Source of the DNA: Tieghemiomyces parasiticus | Taxonomy: Eukaryota; Kickxellomycota; Dimargaritomycetes; Dimargaritales; Dimargaritaceae | Length of the DNA: 50,743 nucleotides | Reading direction: 5' to 3' | Assembly (NCBI GenBank): GCA_027575765.1 | Contig: JANBPT010000250.1 | Span: 1-50,743 of the forward strand | Part shown: positions 11,168-21,253 of the stretch, in pieces | How positions within the stretch are numbered: position 1 is the stretch's first letter | Layout: each line of letters begins with the position of its first letter | Translations under genes and position numbers: made by a program | Notes under the pieces: model-generated | What the model saw: only the letters and a program-made list of their open reading frames with translations | Told to the model about the DNA's origin: nothing | The model's database searches: none

Positions 11168-13339
11168 TTAGGCGAGGCTCGACAGGTTCTTGAGCTCGTC
11201 ATTGAGATCCTTGAGGCTCCTCTGGGCGAGATCATTCCGGATGACATGGGGCACGGTTGGGGAAGTCAAGCTGACCTTTATCGCCCCCTTCTTACCGCGG
11301 GTCGCCTCGAGCGTCACTCTACCGTCCGCCACGACGGACCAATCGAGTGGGGCCACTGTGTAGGCCAAATGTAGCAGGCGGCCCAAGACTCGGGCAGCAG
11401 CGTTAACAGCCGGAGCCGGCACCAGGTCCTGTGCCATCGAATTGGCCAGGGTCTCCAAATTACTCAGGTTCTCGGGTGAGGCACCGGTGCCCCCGTACCG
11501 GTGGTAGAGCACGAGGGACAGGAGCGCGCGCTCCGGGTGCGTGAGAGCGACTCCGGCAGCTGCCAGGTCTGGGCTGTGAGACGGGACAGGCAAGGTGTCG
11601 CCTACGGAACGGGTAAACAAGGATAGGCCAACCACCGCGTCAACATCCGTATTGCCCGTGGTGCACAGATTGGAGACGGCCAGGACGGCGTTTAGTAGTC
11701 GACCGCCCGGGCTCAGTGGGGATCCGGCGGCGGTGAAGAGCGAGGTGTACCGGTCCAGGGTGGCTAGCCAAGTGGTCTGCACTGCGGCAATCCACCGGGC
11801 GGGCGGAACCCAAGCCGGGTTATATGTGGTGGCGAGGACAGTACGTACCGTCTCGGTGAGCGGGTCCTGGCTCCAGGACCAGAGGGCAGTAGGGTGGTCG
11901 TTGTCCGAGTGGGCGCCCGGTTTCCCGGGTGAGCCGGCCAGTACGGTGGCCAAGACGCCCTGTTGGACCCCGGCCTCGGAAAAATAGACCCGGTCGACGT
12001 GGGCCCGCAACCAAGGTTCCAGGCTATGCACCAGGAAGGTTACGGCAGGAACCATCTTGGCCCGGCGCTTGCTGATCCCCGGGATGCGCTTGAGTTGTTT
12101 TAGACCGTAGCTGGCATCGGTACGGAGCAGTTTGACCAGGTCGAGGAATTGCTCAATGCTCAGGGTGTAGCCGTGGATGATTGGCACTGGATGGCGGCGA
12201 ACGTGGATAGCAATGGAGGCCAGGGCGCGGAAACCACCACCCGAAAGGTAGAGCCCGCGGTGTTCCGCATCGAGGGCGCTGGCCGTCTGGGGACCCCTGG
12301 TACGCACTGCCGCCAGGATCCGGTTCGCCAGTTGGTCACGTTGTGCCTCGTCGTCCGCCAGCCGGTCCAGCTGTTGGGTGAGCACATTGGCACCGAACGG
12401 GAACGAGGCGAAGGAAGCGTTGCCGCCGTCTGATTCCCCTCCCGTCGTCGTGGAGACCTTTGGGGCGGCCGGGACCTCCCTGCGAATGCCGGCTGATTCA
12501 AGGGCGTACGGGGCGTCGTAGGCTACGGTACCAATCTCCATACTACCCCCACCCAGGTCCATTGTGTGGCCATGGAGGGACGCAAACGTGGCCTGCATAC
12601 CCAAAGAGGTCATCATGCTCTCTTCACTCGGACTGAGGACCTGGACCCGCCAACCGGCCGGATCGTCAATGGGCTGTAAAGCGAGGCGGGCCAAGGAAGT
12701 GTCTGCTTCAGACTGGTCGGACTGTTCCGCTGCGCTGACCTCATCATCCGCAGTGGCCTGGCGGATCCGAGCCAATAGCTCGGCGCGGTTGGCGGCCACG
12801 CGGGTGGCCTCCGTGGCCACGACGATGACAGTCGTGGCGCGGTACTGCTGACAGACGGAGCGGAAGTAGCCAAAGGCGTCCCCGATCCGCTCCAGGGCCT
12901 CCGGGGGGATGATGCGGGCCACAGGGCTATCCCCAGTCCGGGTATGGTCGGTCAGTGCCGTGTCAACCGGGCTGGTCACGGTTACCATTTCACTGCTCAG
13001 CGATATAGGGGCGCGCTGACGGAACAGGACCGGGAACGCGCGCAAGCTGGGGAGGTATAGTCCCTGCTTAGGGTGCATTGGGACGGTTGGGCCGTAGATA
13101 CCCAGGCGGATCCCGTTGGATCCCATATCCACGATAGCCAGCGGCGACTGTGGCACGGAATGGGTCACGACAGGCATATCAGCGTAGAGGTAGGCGGAGG
13201 AGTTGGTAGGAGCGCCCGGCTGGAGCGGGAGGAAGGTTGTGAGGACGAAGAGGGCGAGGGCGAGGCCGTCAATAAGACAGAGTGGGAGGAATACGGGGCT
13301 GGTGGTCACGGTGTAGCGTGCGAAGGGCAGGGGTAGCAT
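11168..13339 (-). CDS. Ppx/GppA phosphatase (Rtg2-like) paralogue B with N-terminal hydrophobic segment
   Basis: A single exon of 723 residues from the ATG at 13339; the frame stays open a little further upstream but without another ATG. It shares with paralogue A the phosphate-1 motif VDMGSNGIRLGIYG (about 70-83), VIVVATEATRVAANRAEL, the DLGGGSMEIG phosphate-2 block, FPFGANVLTQQL and YLSGGGFRALASI, followed by a long C-terminal region with a similar HPERALL segment. Residues about 15-38 are strongly hydrophobic (LPLCLIDGLALALFVLTTF) and precede the catalytic domain, as in paralogue A. This indicates that both copies share an ancestral anchor or export signal rather than an accidental start extension. 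The likely role is a phosphatase or sensor of the Ppx/GppA-Rtg2 group; its substrate is unknown. Confidence 0.9.
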   Translation of the reverse strand: MLPLPFARYTVTTSPVFLPLCLIDGLALALFVLTTFLPLQPGAPTNSSAYLYADMPVVTHSVPQSPLAIVDMGSNGIRLGIYGPTVPMHPKQGLYLPSLRAFPVLFRQRAPISLSSEMVTVTSPVDTALTDHTRTGDSPVARIIPPEALERIGDAFGYFRSVCQQYRATTVIVVATEATRVAANRAELLARIRQATADDEVSAAEQSDQSEADTSLARLALQPIDDPAGWRVQVLSPSEESMMTSLGMQATFASLHGHTMDLGGGSMEIGTVAYDAPYALESAGIRREVPAAPKVSTTTGGESDGGNASFASFPFGANVLTQQLDRLADDEAQRDQLANRILAAVRTRGPQTASALDAEHRGLYLSGGGFRALASIAIHVRRHPVPIIHGYTLSIEQFLDLVKLLRTDASYGLKQLKRIPGISKRRAKMVPAVTFLVHSLEPWLRAHVDRVYFSEAGVQQGVLATVLAGSPGKPGAHSDNDHPTALWSWSQDPLTETVRTVLATTYNPAWVPPARWIAAVQTTWLATLDRYTSLFTAAGSPLSPGGRLLNAVLAVSNLCTTGNTDVDAVVGLSLFTRSVGDTLPVPSHSPDLAAAGVALTHPERALLSLVLYHRYGGTGASPENLSNLETLANSMAQDLVPAPAVNAAARVLGRLLHLAYTVAPLDWSVVADGRVTLEATRGKKGAIKVSLTSPTVPHVIRNDLAQRSLKDLNDELKNLSSLA

Positions 13340-15210
13340 AGCAGCCGGTACGGCGGGTGAACAAGGCAACGGGGCGAAGTGCGCTAGGTCTCTGGTGGAC
13401 TGTGGCCAGAGAGGGTGCCGACCGACGGGGTATATGTAAGTCGCTGGGGTGCGGTGGCTGGAGAATAGGTCGAGCGGGTTCCCGGTGGTGGTGGGCAGTC
13501 GGTGCGATGGATAGGGCGAGGCTGGGCCGGTTGGGGATGGCTATTAGAAGCGCATTGGTTGGGGCCATGTCGGGTAGAGGTGGGCCAGAGTCGGAAAACG
13601 GATCGCAGAGAGTGCAGGGAATGTGACCTTTCAGAGCCAAGACCGTGGGGACTGTTTGGCTACAGGGCAGGTCAACTGCGACGCGGTAGTGCGGTGGACG
13701 GGTTCGCAAGCGGATACGTGGGATAGGCTGTATGCGCCTCCTCCTCCCCGTGCCGCTTGAGCCTGGGCTATTCAGTAACCTATGCGTTCGGCCAGGCTGT
13801 CGTCACCAGCACCCTTGATACAATGTGTGGGTATCTTGCTATGTCAGTGATGCTCCTACGCGAGTTCGGGCCGCGTCAAGGGGTTGGTTAGGTTAACAAT
13901 AGACTGTTGGCCCTGGACGTGTCAACCTGTTGGGCCGCCGCAGCATTCGGCAGGCTATTCTACGCGAGGCACCGGTCTTAGTTACTAGTGTGGCAAGTAA
14001 AATGAGTCGGCCTGGCCTTTGTTGGCCTGCCCTTGCCGGGTATCGAGCCCTCTGCCATCCTAACTAGCTTCGGGCTACCGGCCCACCGCCGTGATGTAAC
14101 TATCCGGCAGCTGTAGTGGACCCACTGCTATCAAACTCCAGGGCAGATCATGCTTAGCAGCTGGCTTCTAATCGATGGAGGAACGCCATAGGGAGGGGCT
14201 AGCGTGCCGGAAGGTCCCGCGATTGGACCAAGGCTCGCCAGGGGGACAGGCCGCCTATTAGCCAGGAACGACAACCAGTGCACGGGATTGTCACACTATA
14301 ATCGCGACACACCCGACGGCATCCCTATGGCGCATTAGGCATTGGCAGGTGAAAGGTGAAGTTTTCGGCGGCCGGAGAGGAAAACAGGGCATACATGGGC
14401 TCCAGGATGCCGCTTCGCCAACGGTGCCCACCTCATTTTTCGCAATCCACTCTTGCTTCTCTAGGCTTGCGATCAACCTACCCTTTTATCGGCACAACCA
14501 TGGTTTTTCCGGCCTCTCCTCCCCGCTCGCTTACCCCGAACATATCACCCTGCACTTCTTTGTTACACCCACTAACGAAACCACCGTCCTCCCACCCCTC
14601 CACACGCTCTGGTTTCCTTGTTGTTCCCAATAGTACCGGCCCCATGCGCCCCGAGACTCTGCCTCGTCTCCTCTTTCTTGAGTTTCTCGCTTGCCAACCT
14701 ACTGACGGCGACTCGGCTGGAACCAGCACCCTTACTCGGTCCCCACGTTTAGACACCCGCGATACCGCCTCCCTGTTTTGTTTACCCCCGCACCGTCCCC
14801 GCCTGCCTCGGTATGGCTTAGACTTCCCGAGACACTATCGCCTCGCACCTCCCTGTCTAAACTGGCGCGATCCCCCCCCCACCATTCCGCGCCAGTCCCG
14901 CCCTCGCATTCGGCCGGCCCCGCTCACGGTAGCTCCAGCGCGCACCGTCAAAGATTCTCGGACCATTGCATCTCTCTCTATATAACCTAGCCAGCTTGCT
15001 CGTCCCCCAGCGCTCCTAAGCCTTAACTGCCCCCGCTGGACTGCCCTGGCAGACCGCTCCTTCCCATTCACCGCCGCTTCACGCCGTGCCGCCCAACTGC
15101 AGCTCCTTGGCACGACCGCCACTGGCTACTCACACGTGTGCCTTCGCTCCTGCAGCAGTCGAACGAGTCCGCCACGGTCTGGCCCTCTTCTCCTCCCCAT
15201 ATTCGGCACC
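13340..15210. other. Divergent intergenic region
   Basis: Promoters of the leftward Ppx/GppA paralogue B and the rightward gene at 15211 must lie here. No conserved exon was recognised. The right half (about 14480-15200) is strongly pyrimidine-rich on the + strand, as expected for a leader, and carries a TATA box at 14979-14985. Confidence 0.5.
14979..14985 (+). promoter_or_regulatory. TATA box (TATATAA) upstream of the MIT-like gene
   Basis: TATATAA occurs after a CT-rich stretch, about 225 nt before the ATG at 15211. Position and sequence fit a core promoter for that gene; transcription start not demonstrated. Confidence 0.45.
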
Positions 15211-16308
15211 ATGGCCCTCCTTGTACCGGCCCAGACATTGGTACGCCTGACTAACCGCTTCGTGCCCTTTGGTGAGGCCCTCACATCCCGGCTCGTACCC
15301 ACTAGCCTGGTGGTGGTTCAGGACGATTCCGCATCTCAACCACCGGCTACTCGATCGTCGGTGGGCCCTGAGCCCCTATTTGTGCCCGGCCGCGTGGAGG
15401 CTGCCGTGACAGTGGCCCTCCAGGCCCTGCAGAAGGATACTGAGGGAGCCCGCGACCTAGCCCTCCAACTCTACCTGGTGGCCCTTGAGAGTCTGGCCAG
15501 CGCCCTGACCCCTGGCGTCCCCGATATAGACGCTCGGGCCCGGGCGACCCGCGCCCTCGCTGGCCACCACCCCACCGTGGGCGACCGCGACCCCGGCCCC
15601 CAGGCTACGTTTATCGGCCCCTCCGGGGCCGCCCCTTCGTCACCCGCCACCGTTCAAGGCGGCCAAGGGGGCGAAGGCTGCGACCCTTCCTGGGGGGCAT
15701 CTCCGCCCCTCGCTCTACCATTTGCCTCCTCCCTTTTTCCGGTCCAGCTATTGGCCAGCCTCTGGACCTGGTCAACCGCTCTGGGTGCGTCGCTGGTGAC
15801 CGCTTCCACAAACTCGGTGGCGGCTGGTGGCCAATCTGGGCTGGCCAGCTTTACTGAACTGCCATATTCCGACTCGGAGGATTCCACCACACAAGTGAGC
15901 ACCGCTGATGAATCACGCCTCTTATTTGACAGTCCCCACCGGCCCGCGACCTACCCGTCGACCGGACCACACAACGGTATCGAGGACAGTTTTGCCGTGG
16001 CCTTTGTCTCGGTGATGCAGCAGTTAGCCGTCGCCCTGAAGCGGTCTCCGATCCCCCACCTATTCACGGCACTACTCGCCTATTTCCTGTATGCCCTCCA
16101 GGTCATTGATCACCAGTTTTTACTGCATCAGCGGATGTGGGACCTGGCCAAACGGACCTGCCGGACCGCCCTAGTCTGGGAAAACCATTACCGTCTGCAC
16201 CAACGGCTGGGCCAAGGCGCAGCCTTGCTGGCCACCGCCATCCTACGGGCCGTTGTGGCCTACCGTCAGACGGATCCATACCCGGTTACGGTCGATGAGG
16301 TCAAATGA
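15211..16308 (+). CDS. Unassigned protein with MIT-like helical region
   Basis: A single exon of 365 residues. The ATG at 15211 has the context GGCACCATGG; the open frame extends upstream without another ATG. Residues about 60-118 (AAVTVALQALQKDTEGARD, then LALQLYLVALESLASAL) form a helical hairpin with the spacing of an MIT (microtubule interacting and transport) domain, which in other proteins binds ESCRT-III tails. A low-complexity region follows, then a hydrophobic stretch near 172-195 and a helical C-terminal half containing HLFTALLAYFLYALQVI. No catalytic domain such as the Vps4 AAA ATPase or a calpain domain is present. The match to MIT is by pattern only, so the function is left open; a fungal-specific endosomal or membrane-associated adaptor is a guess. 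Confidence 0.75.
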   Translation: MALLVPAQTLVRLTNRFVPFGEALTSRLVPTSLVVVQDDSASQPPATRSSVGPEPLFVPGRVEAAVTVALQALQKDTEGARDLALQLYLVALESLASALTPGVPDIDARARATRALAGHHPTVGDRDPGPQATFIGPSGAAPSSPATVQGGQGGEGCDPSWGASPPLALPFASSLFPVQLLASLWTWSTALGASLVTASTNSVAAGGQSGLASFTELPYSDSEDSTTQVSTADESRLLFDSPHRPATYPSTGPHNGIEDSFAVAFVSVMQQLAVALKRSPIPHLFTALLAYFLYALQVIDHQFLLHQRMWDLAKRTCRTALVWENHYRLHQRLGQGAALLATAILRAVVAYRQTDPYPVTVDEVK

Positions 16309-18894
16309 ACCAGTCCACAGCCCCACTTCTCATGACATCGCGTTTGTGTATCTGTAAATTACCCCCCCACCCTCGTGTTCCTTTAGCTGCTTTTTAGGGC
16401 CTTGCATTCCCCTGTCGGAAATATAAACGACCAAACCATGTGTAGCCTGGTAGAATATGGCAGAGGCAGTATCACTGGTAACATGACAATGATCGGATAG
16501 AGAATGAGGCGCCGCATACTAATGCGTGAGGCGAGCTAACGAAGCCTCAGGCGGCCCACATTGCCACCAGTACCTAGCTCGGAACTTTAGGTAGAATACT
16601 GGATGAAAACAGAAGCATGATGCTTTCCTCGCAGCCCCTTCCCTTGTCAAATCCAAGAGTGGAAGGGGCACTGCAGTACCAACGTATTTCTTAACAAGTG
16701 GGCTGGAAAGAACCTGCGGCGCATGAGAGCGACAGGGCGCAATCGATATGCGACGGTTCGCAATCGGGATCGTACAATGAACCGGCATAGCAGAGGCCAA
16801 ATCTATCCACCAGACTCAAACCAATGCACACGGTGAACCTACTTGCAAGCAATGCTAAGCGTCACCCTTCTGGTCGCGCTTTGGTTAACGTAAGCAGAGA
16901 GACTCGATTGCTCTTCGTATGCTAGGTGGTCTCGGTTAATGTTTAAGGTGACGCTACGTGTTGAAACATACCCTGTATATCAAAATTGGACAGAAAGGAG
17001 GGAGAGTTCGAAGATTATTCTTGTCATCTCCAGATTTCGTCAGCCTAGCGCGAGGGGCAGAGCAGACATATCCCTGTCACGTAAACCCTGAATATTGCCC
17101 TCAAACGCGAAACACCAGAGATACACGAATCTCTTTAAAAGTGGTAAGGTTTTAGTTTTAATACCATCCGAGTAGACACTTTTTATTACTAGCGAGGTTA
17201 CCACCTGAGACCCCATTATACGATCGGCTAGCTTTTCCGTCGCGCCACCAAAGACGATCTTATCGTTGGCAGCGACATGGCCATCGAAGGCGGTCAAAAA
17301 TGGGTTCTATGTAGCTACAGTGGCATCGCCTATGGTGCTCTGGGCGATCAATAGCTGTGGAACAAAATGTCCTTTGAGCAGGATACGCCAGGAGCTGGTG
17401 TCGATGGTCCGAAGGAATAAAATCATCGCATCATCCACCGGAGCAGCCTCTAACTACTAGATAGCTGTCAAAAGTTAAAGCTGAAGCTGATACTGCCTAT
17501 CACAGTCCAGATGTACGAACCTGAGGTGTCATCCGGACGGGTGAAGTACAACAGGGATCTGACACAGGCCAAGGGTTGAACGACAGTTGTGACAGGCGCG
17601 TGACAGATCCTTCCCTGAGGTGATTCACGTGGGGGATAACCTGGCTATCGACTGCAAAGCTGTAGAAAAAAAGGGGAGTACTACTTTTTAGCACTCATGC
17701 AATCAACAATAGTGTGCTTCATTCGACCAAGGATAAAAAAACGGTATAGATTGGCACTTCCCAAGTTCGAAAGACAGTTCGCTGGGGATAGCGTTGCCCT
17801 CAGCGATATGTACAGGAAATGCAAGTAAGGGAGGGGAGATGCATTTGGAAAGTAAAATGCGGACGAAATAGGGTAGTACCTAGTTAGAGCGACCAGGGAG
17901 GTTCGCATATGAACCAGGCTAGGTACTATGATGCAAGTGTAGAACCGGTAGTATGTCAAGGCGGTAAATCACCGCATGGAGCGCGACAGCAGGTGAAGGG
18001 TCAGTGTCATTTCACGGCCCTGAAGTAAAAAGTTCCGCGGCATGTACATAAGCCAGCAGATTAAGACGCGCCACGCGTGGTTGTTGCTATAGGCGCATGG
18101 CTACGCCTGTCGATTTGTCATAGCTAGTGGCAACAAGGGATGGAGAGCAAATTTCGCTTGTATGGTGGAAACCCCCTTCCAGAAGACTAAGCAGCGTAGC
18201 TGCCATGGCGGAGCGTGAACCAGGGTAATTCGAGGCAGGCGAATGATGGCGGAGAGAGAAAGAGAGTGTGAGAAAGGGAAGGAAACACTGCCTGACTCTG
18301 GGGAATAGCGCAACCTCAAGTAGGGTGTAAATGTAAGCCAGTCAGCAGCGGTTTCAGCATGGAAATTGGCGAAGAAGGCCAACGGGGAGAGCAGGCCATT
18401 GGATCAGGGGGGGGGCCGCTTTTCTAGCCCATGGTGTTGTGAAGCAATTCTCACTACCGTTATCGCACTTATGATCTCGGTCTTTAACCCCCCCCCCCAT
18501 TTACTGCTCTGCAGCTGGACTGTCCGCCTTTCAACCACCGTTGGACTAGCTGTGACTACAGGTAGATCTGTTGACATGGAGTATGGAGTACCTTCCGCGT
18601 TATAGCCCCCCGCCCACCCCCCTCACTTGGCTCCTCAATCCCTCGGTAGATCATTCACTAGTCTAAATATTTAAGGTTAGTTCTACCTGGTCCTCACGAT
18701 TAAATCCCGGCATCATATCGCAGATGGTGTACCGGTGACCCCTCTGCATTCCTTGGATAGTTGAGCCGTGCCAGTACCCATGGTCCTAGGGCCGGAATAG
18801 AATACCAACATTTATTCATAGTTATATACGAAGCGTCTTGCTATGGTACAAATTTAATTATCATGCCCGTGGGTCATCCGACGGTCCGACGGCT
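16309..18894. other. Intergenic region with one unexplained protein-like stretch
   Basis: No assignable gene. On the minus strand between about 17450 and 17190 a frame of roughly 85 codons reads protein-like with a single TAG at 17290-17292; it could be a decayed transposon or split exons (see findings). Homopolymer G and C runs occur near 18409 and 18490. The region holds the 3' ends of the MIT-like gene and of the Met30-like gene, which are convergent. Confidence 0.45.
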
Positions 18895-20880
18895 TTACTC
18901 ACTGTCGGCTAACCCGAAATCCCAGATGCGAACGCGGTGGTCCATGCCGCCGCTGATGACCTTGACGTCGCTAAGACCCACACAGTTGACGGGTCCGTCG
19001 TGGCCGCGTAGGGTCTGGAGACACCGGCGACTTTGGGTGTCCCACACCTTGATGGTGGCGTCGTTGGACGCGCTTACGATGCGCAGCGAGTCCATGGCCA
19101 GCGACCAGATACCCTCAGTGTGGCCAAATAACGTGTCGAGGCACTTGCCGCGGTCCAGATCCCACACTTTTAAAGTGCTATCCAGGCCGCCCGTGACAAA
19201 CACGTTGGCGGTGAAAAGAGAGGACGATGGGGTCGGATGAGGTGGCGGGGCCGGGCCATAATGCCGGATGGCACGCCGCACCGCCGCCGTGTCGTGACTA
19301 CCCGGAGTACGGGGCCCACTGGCAGCCGAATCGGTGTCCGAGCTATGGCCGTGGTCTAGCTGGTCTTCCCCATCGATGTCGCCTTGATCGTTACTGCGCC
19401 GGCATTCGTCCAGGAGGGTGCAAGGGAGCTGCCACGGGTGGCTGGCCAGCTGGAAAGTCTGGACATGACCCACATGGCCGTTAAACACGCGGGTGCAGGT
19501 GCGAGTATCGAGGTCCCAGAGTCGAACGGTGGTGTCGTCTGAACAAGATAGAAGACGGGACGAATCCAACAGGCGCACGGCGTTCACCCAGTCAGTGTGG
19601 CCGACCAGGTGCGATGTAGCACCGGACTTGAAGTTCCAGGCGCTGATACTACCATCCACGCAGCCCGCGGCGAGCAAAGTACTATCGAAATGTAGGCAGT
19701 TGACACCGCCGCCGCCCACCTCCATGACGCGCAGGCAATGGCCCGTGCGGTAGTTCCAGATACGGACTGTGCCGTCCAATGAACCCGAAATGAGCTTGAC
19801 CTGGTCAAACTGGAGGGCCCGTACGCCTTGACTATGACCCCGGAGCGTGCGGATGGCCGCACCCGTCTCAGAATTCCACACCCGTATGGTCTGGTCGTAG
19901 GACCCGGTCATGATGTACTGGTCGTCAAACTGTAGGCAGAGTACGCCATCTGTGTGGCCTTCAAGGACCCGCAGGCGGTAGTTTCCCCGGCGCCAGTTGC
20001 GCTCGACACGGAGTCGTTCCGCGTAGATTTGCTTCCAAGGGCGGCGCCCGGGCACGGTGGCCGTTGATGTGTCTTCGGGGTCCGTACGGGCTCGCTTGTG
20101 GGCCGCGGCAGCATCAACTCCTGGCAAAGTAAGCCCGGAAACCTCCTCATCGTCATCAGAGGTGGCGGACCGCTTGAGGGTTGAGGCCACGCTATTACCA
20201 GGCGCCACAGTCGGGGTGCAGACGTTCGAGAAGCTGGTGGGCGGCGTCCGACCAGAATTGACCAGGTCCTGGTCGGTCACCTCGCACCGTCGCTTTTTCT
20301 TGTGGAGCAAGGGGAGACCCCACCCGCAGCTGGTACATTTGCGGTCGATATGCTGTTCGCACATGCGATGCCAGAGCCGGTCATCATCTGCCAAGGCCTG
20401 CCACGTCTTGGACACCTGAGCAGCACGGCACAAGGTTTTGGCATCCAGGTAGGCCATGATCTTGAGGGCGACCTGCGGGGGTGTCATGGCAATGAAGTCA
20501 ATGCGGAGGAGCGGAGCCACCGACCGGTGCAGAAAGGACAGTTGCGGGATGCAGCACTGGTTGAGGAGCCCGGCCAGGATCAGGATGCGGGTGGCTGAAG
20601 GCGCCCCGGCAAAGTCGGTCCATGTGCGTTCCACGGCCACCTGGGTGCTTTCGGGTAGCTTGGCTACCTGGCGCGACAGCTCGCGGTAGGTCGCCTCCGA
20701 CTCGGCGCGGTGCTGGGCCGACGTGTGGCGGTAGCACTTGAGCGTTTGCGGGGTCTGGCGATCAAAGTTTGCAAACATGGCCGCGACCGACGTGGCCATG
20801 TCTGGGCTCTGGGTAGGCGAGGATGGTGACGGGTAGGAAGCATTGCTGCTGCCGCCGACACTGTTGGCATCGGAAGCCAT
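18895..20880 (-). CDS. F-box/WD40 protein, Met30/sconB/scon-2-like SCF substrate receptor
   Basis: A single exon of 661 residues. The start is the ATG at 20880 in the strong context CACCATGG; the frame stays open upstream without another ATG. An F-box lies at about 128-175 (AMTPPQVALKIMAYLDAKTL, then CRAAQVSKTWQALADDD). It is followed by WHRMCEQHIDRKC and CGWGLPLL, a block characteristic of the Met30/sconB group. Seven WD repeats run from about residue 304 to the end, with GHTDGVLCLQFDDQYIMTGS, IRVWNSETG, VRIWNYRTGHCL, GHTDWVNAVRLLD, VRLWDLDTRTC, LKVWDLDRGKC, IKVWDTQSRRC and a final VRIWDF. An Asp/Ser/Pro-rich insert of about 70 residues separates two late repeats. Met30-type proteins recruit the sulphur-regulon activator (Met4/cys-3 class) and cell-cycle targets to SCF ubiquitin ligase in the nucleus. 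Role inferred by family. Confidence 0.93.
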   Translation of the reverse strand: MASDANSVGGSSNASYPSPSSPTQSPDMATSVAAMFANFDRQTPQTLKCYRHTSAQHRAESEATYRELSRQVAKLPESTQVAVERTWTDFAGAPSATRILILAGLLNQCCIPQLSFLHRSVAPLLRIDFIAMTPPQVALKIMAYLDAKTLCRAAQVSKTWQALADDDRLWHRMCEQHIDRKCTSCGWGLPLLHKKKRRCEVTDQDLVNSGRTPPTSFSNVCTPTVAPGNSVASTLKRSATSDDDEEVSGLTLPGVDAAAAHKRARTDPEDTSTATVPGRRPWKQIYAERLRVERNWRRGNYRLRVLEGHTDGVLCLQFDDQYIMTGSYDQTIRVWNSETGAAIRTLRGHSQGVRALQFDQVKLISGSLDGTVRIWNYRTGHCLRVMEVGGGGVNCLHFDSTLLAAGCVDGSISAWNFKSGATSHLVGHTDWVNAVRLLDSSRLLSCSDDTTVRLWDLDTRTCTRVFNGHVGHVQTFQLASHPWQLPCTLLDECRRSNDQGDIDGEDQLDHGHSSDTDSAASGPRTPGSHDTAAVRRAIRHYGPAPPPHPTPSSSLFTANVFVTGGLDSTLKVWDLDRGKCLDTLFGHTEGIWSLAMDSLRIVSASNDATIKVWDTQSRRCLQTLRGHDGPVNCVGLSDVKVISGGMDHRVRIWDFGLADSE

Positions 20881-21246
20881 GGTGCAAATGGGATCGGGCA
20901 AGTGGGTGGGGTGAACAGGCGAATGGGTAGCAGGCCGGCCGGCCAGGCAGTTACGGTAGAGGGGAAGGATAGAGTACAGTGGGCGTAGAGAGAGGCGGTA
21001 GAAATCCGTGGCAAGTGGAACGGATGTTGTTAGAACGAATTAACCACCTCCGTATGTGAGCAGTAAACGGGAGGGATATACAGGGGCCAGGTGTGAGAGT
21101 CGATGTGCAAAAGTTCGCGTGGCGCAGGGCTCTCAATGGTGGACAGGCGAGAGGGAATGGGAATGGGAATGAAAATGAAGAGGTTGCTTCGAGCCATATA
21201 CTGGCCAGGAAAGGTCGCCAGGGTGGCACCCAGTGGGAGGTGTTAG

Positions 21247-21253
21247 TTTTATA
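21247..21253 (-). promoter_or_regulatory. TATA box (TATAAAA) upstream of the Met30-like gene
   Basis: On the minus strand TATAAAA occurs about 367 nt upstream of the ATG at 20880. It is the best core-promoter candidate for this gene; the implied leader is long. Confidence 0.4.

Noticed and set aside
14356..14985. Plus-strand open frame of 209 codons before the MIT-like gene
   Set aside because: Pro/Ser/Arg-rich translation of a pyrimidine-rich leader with no domain; ends at the TATA box and is better explained as promoter DNA.
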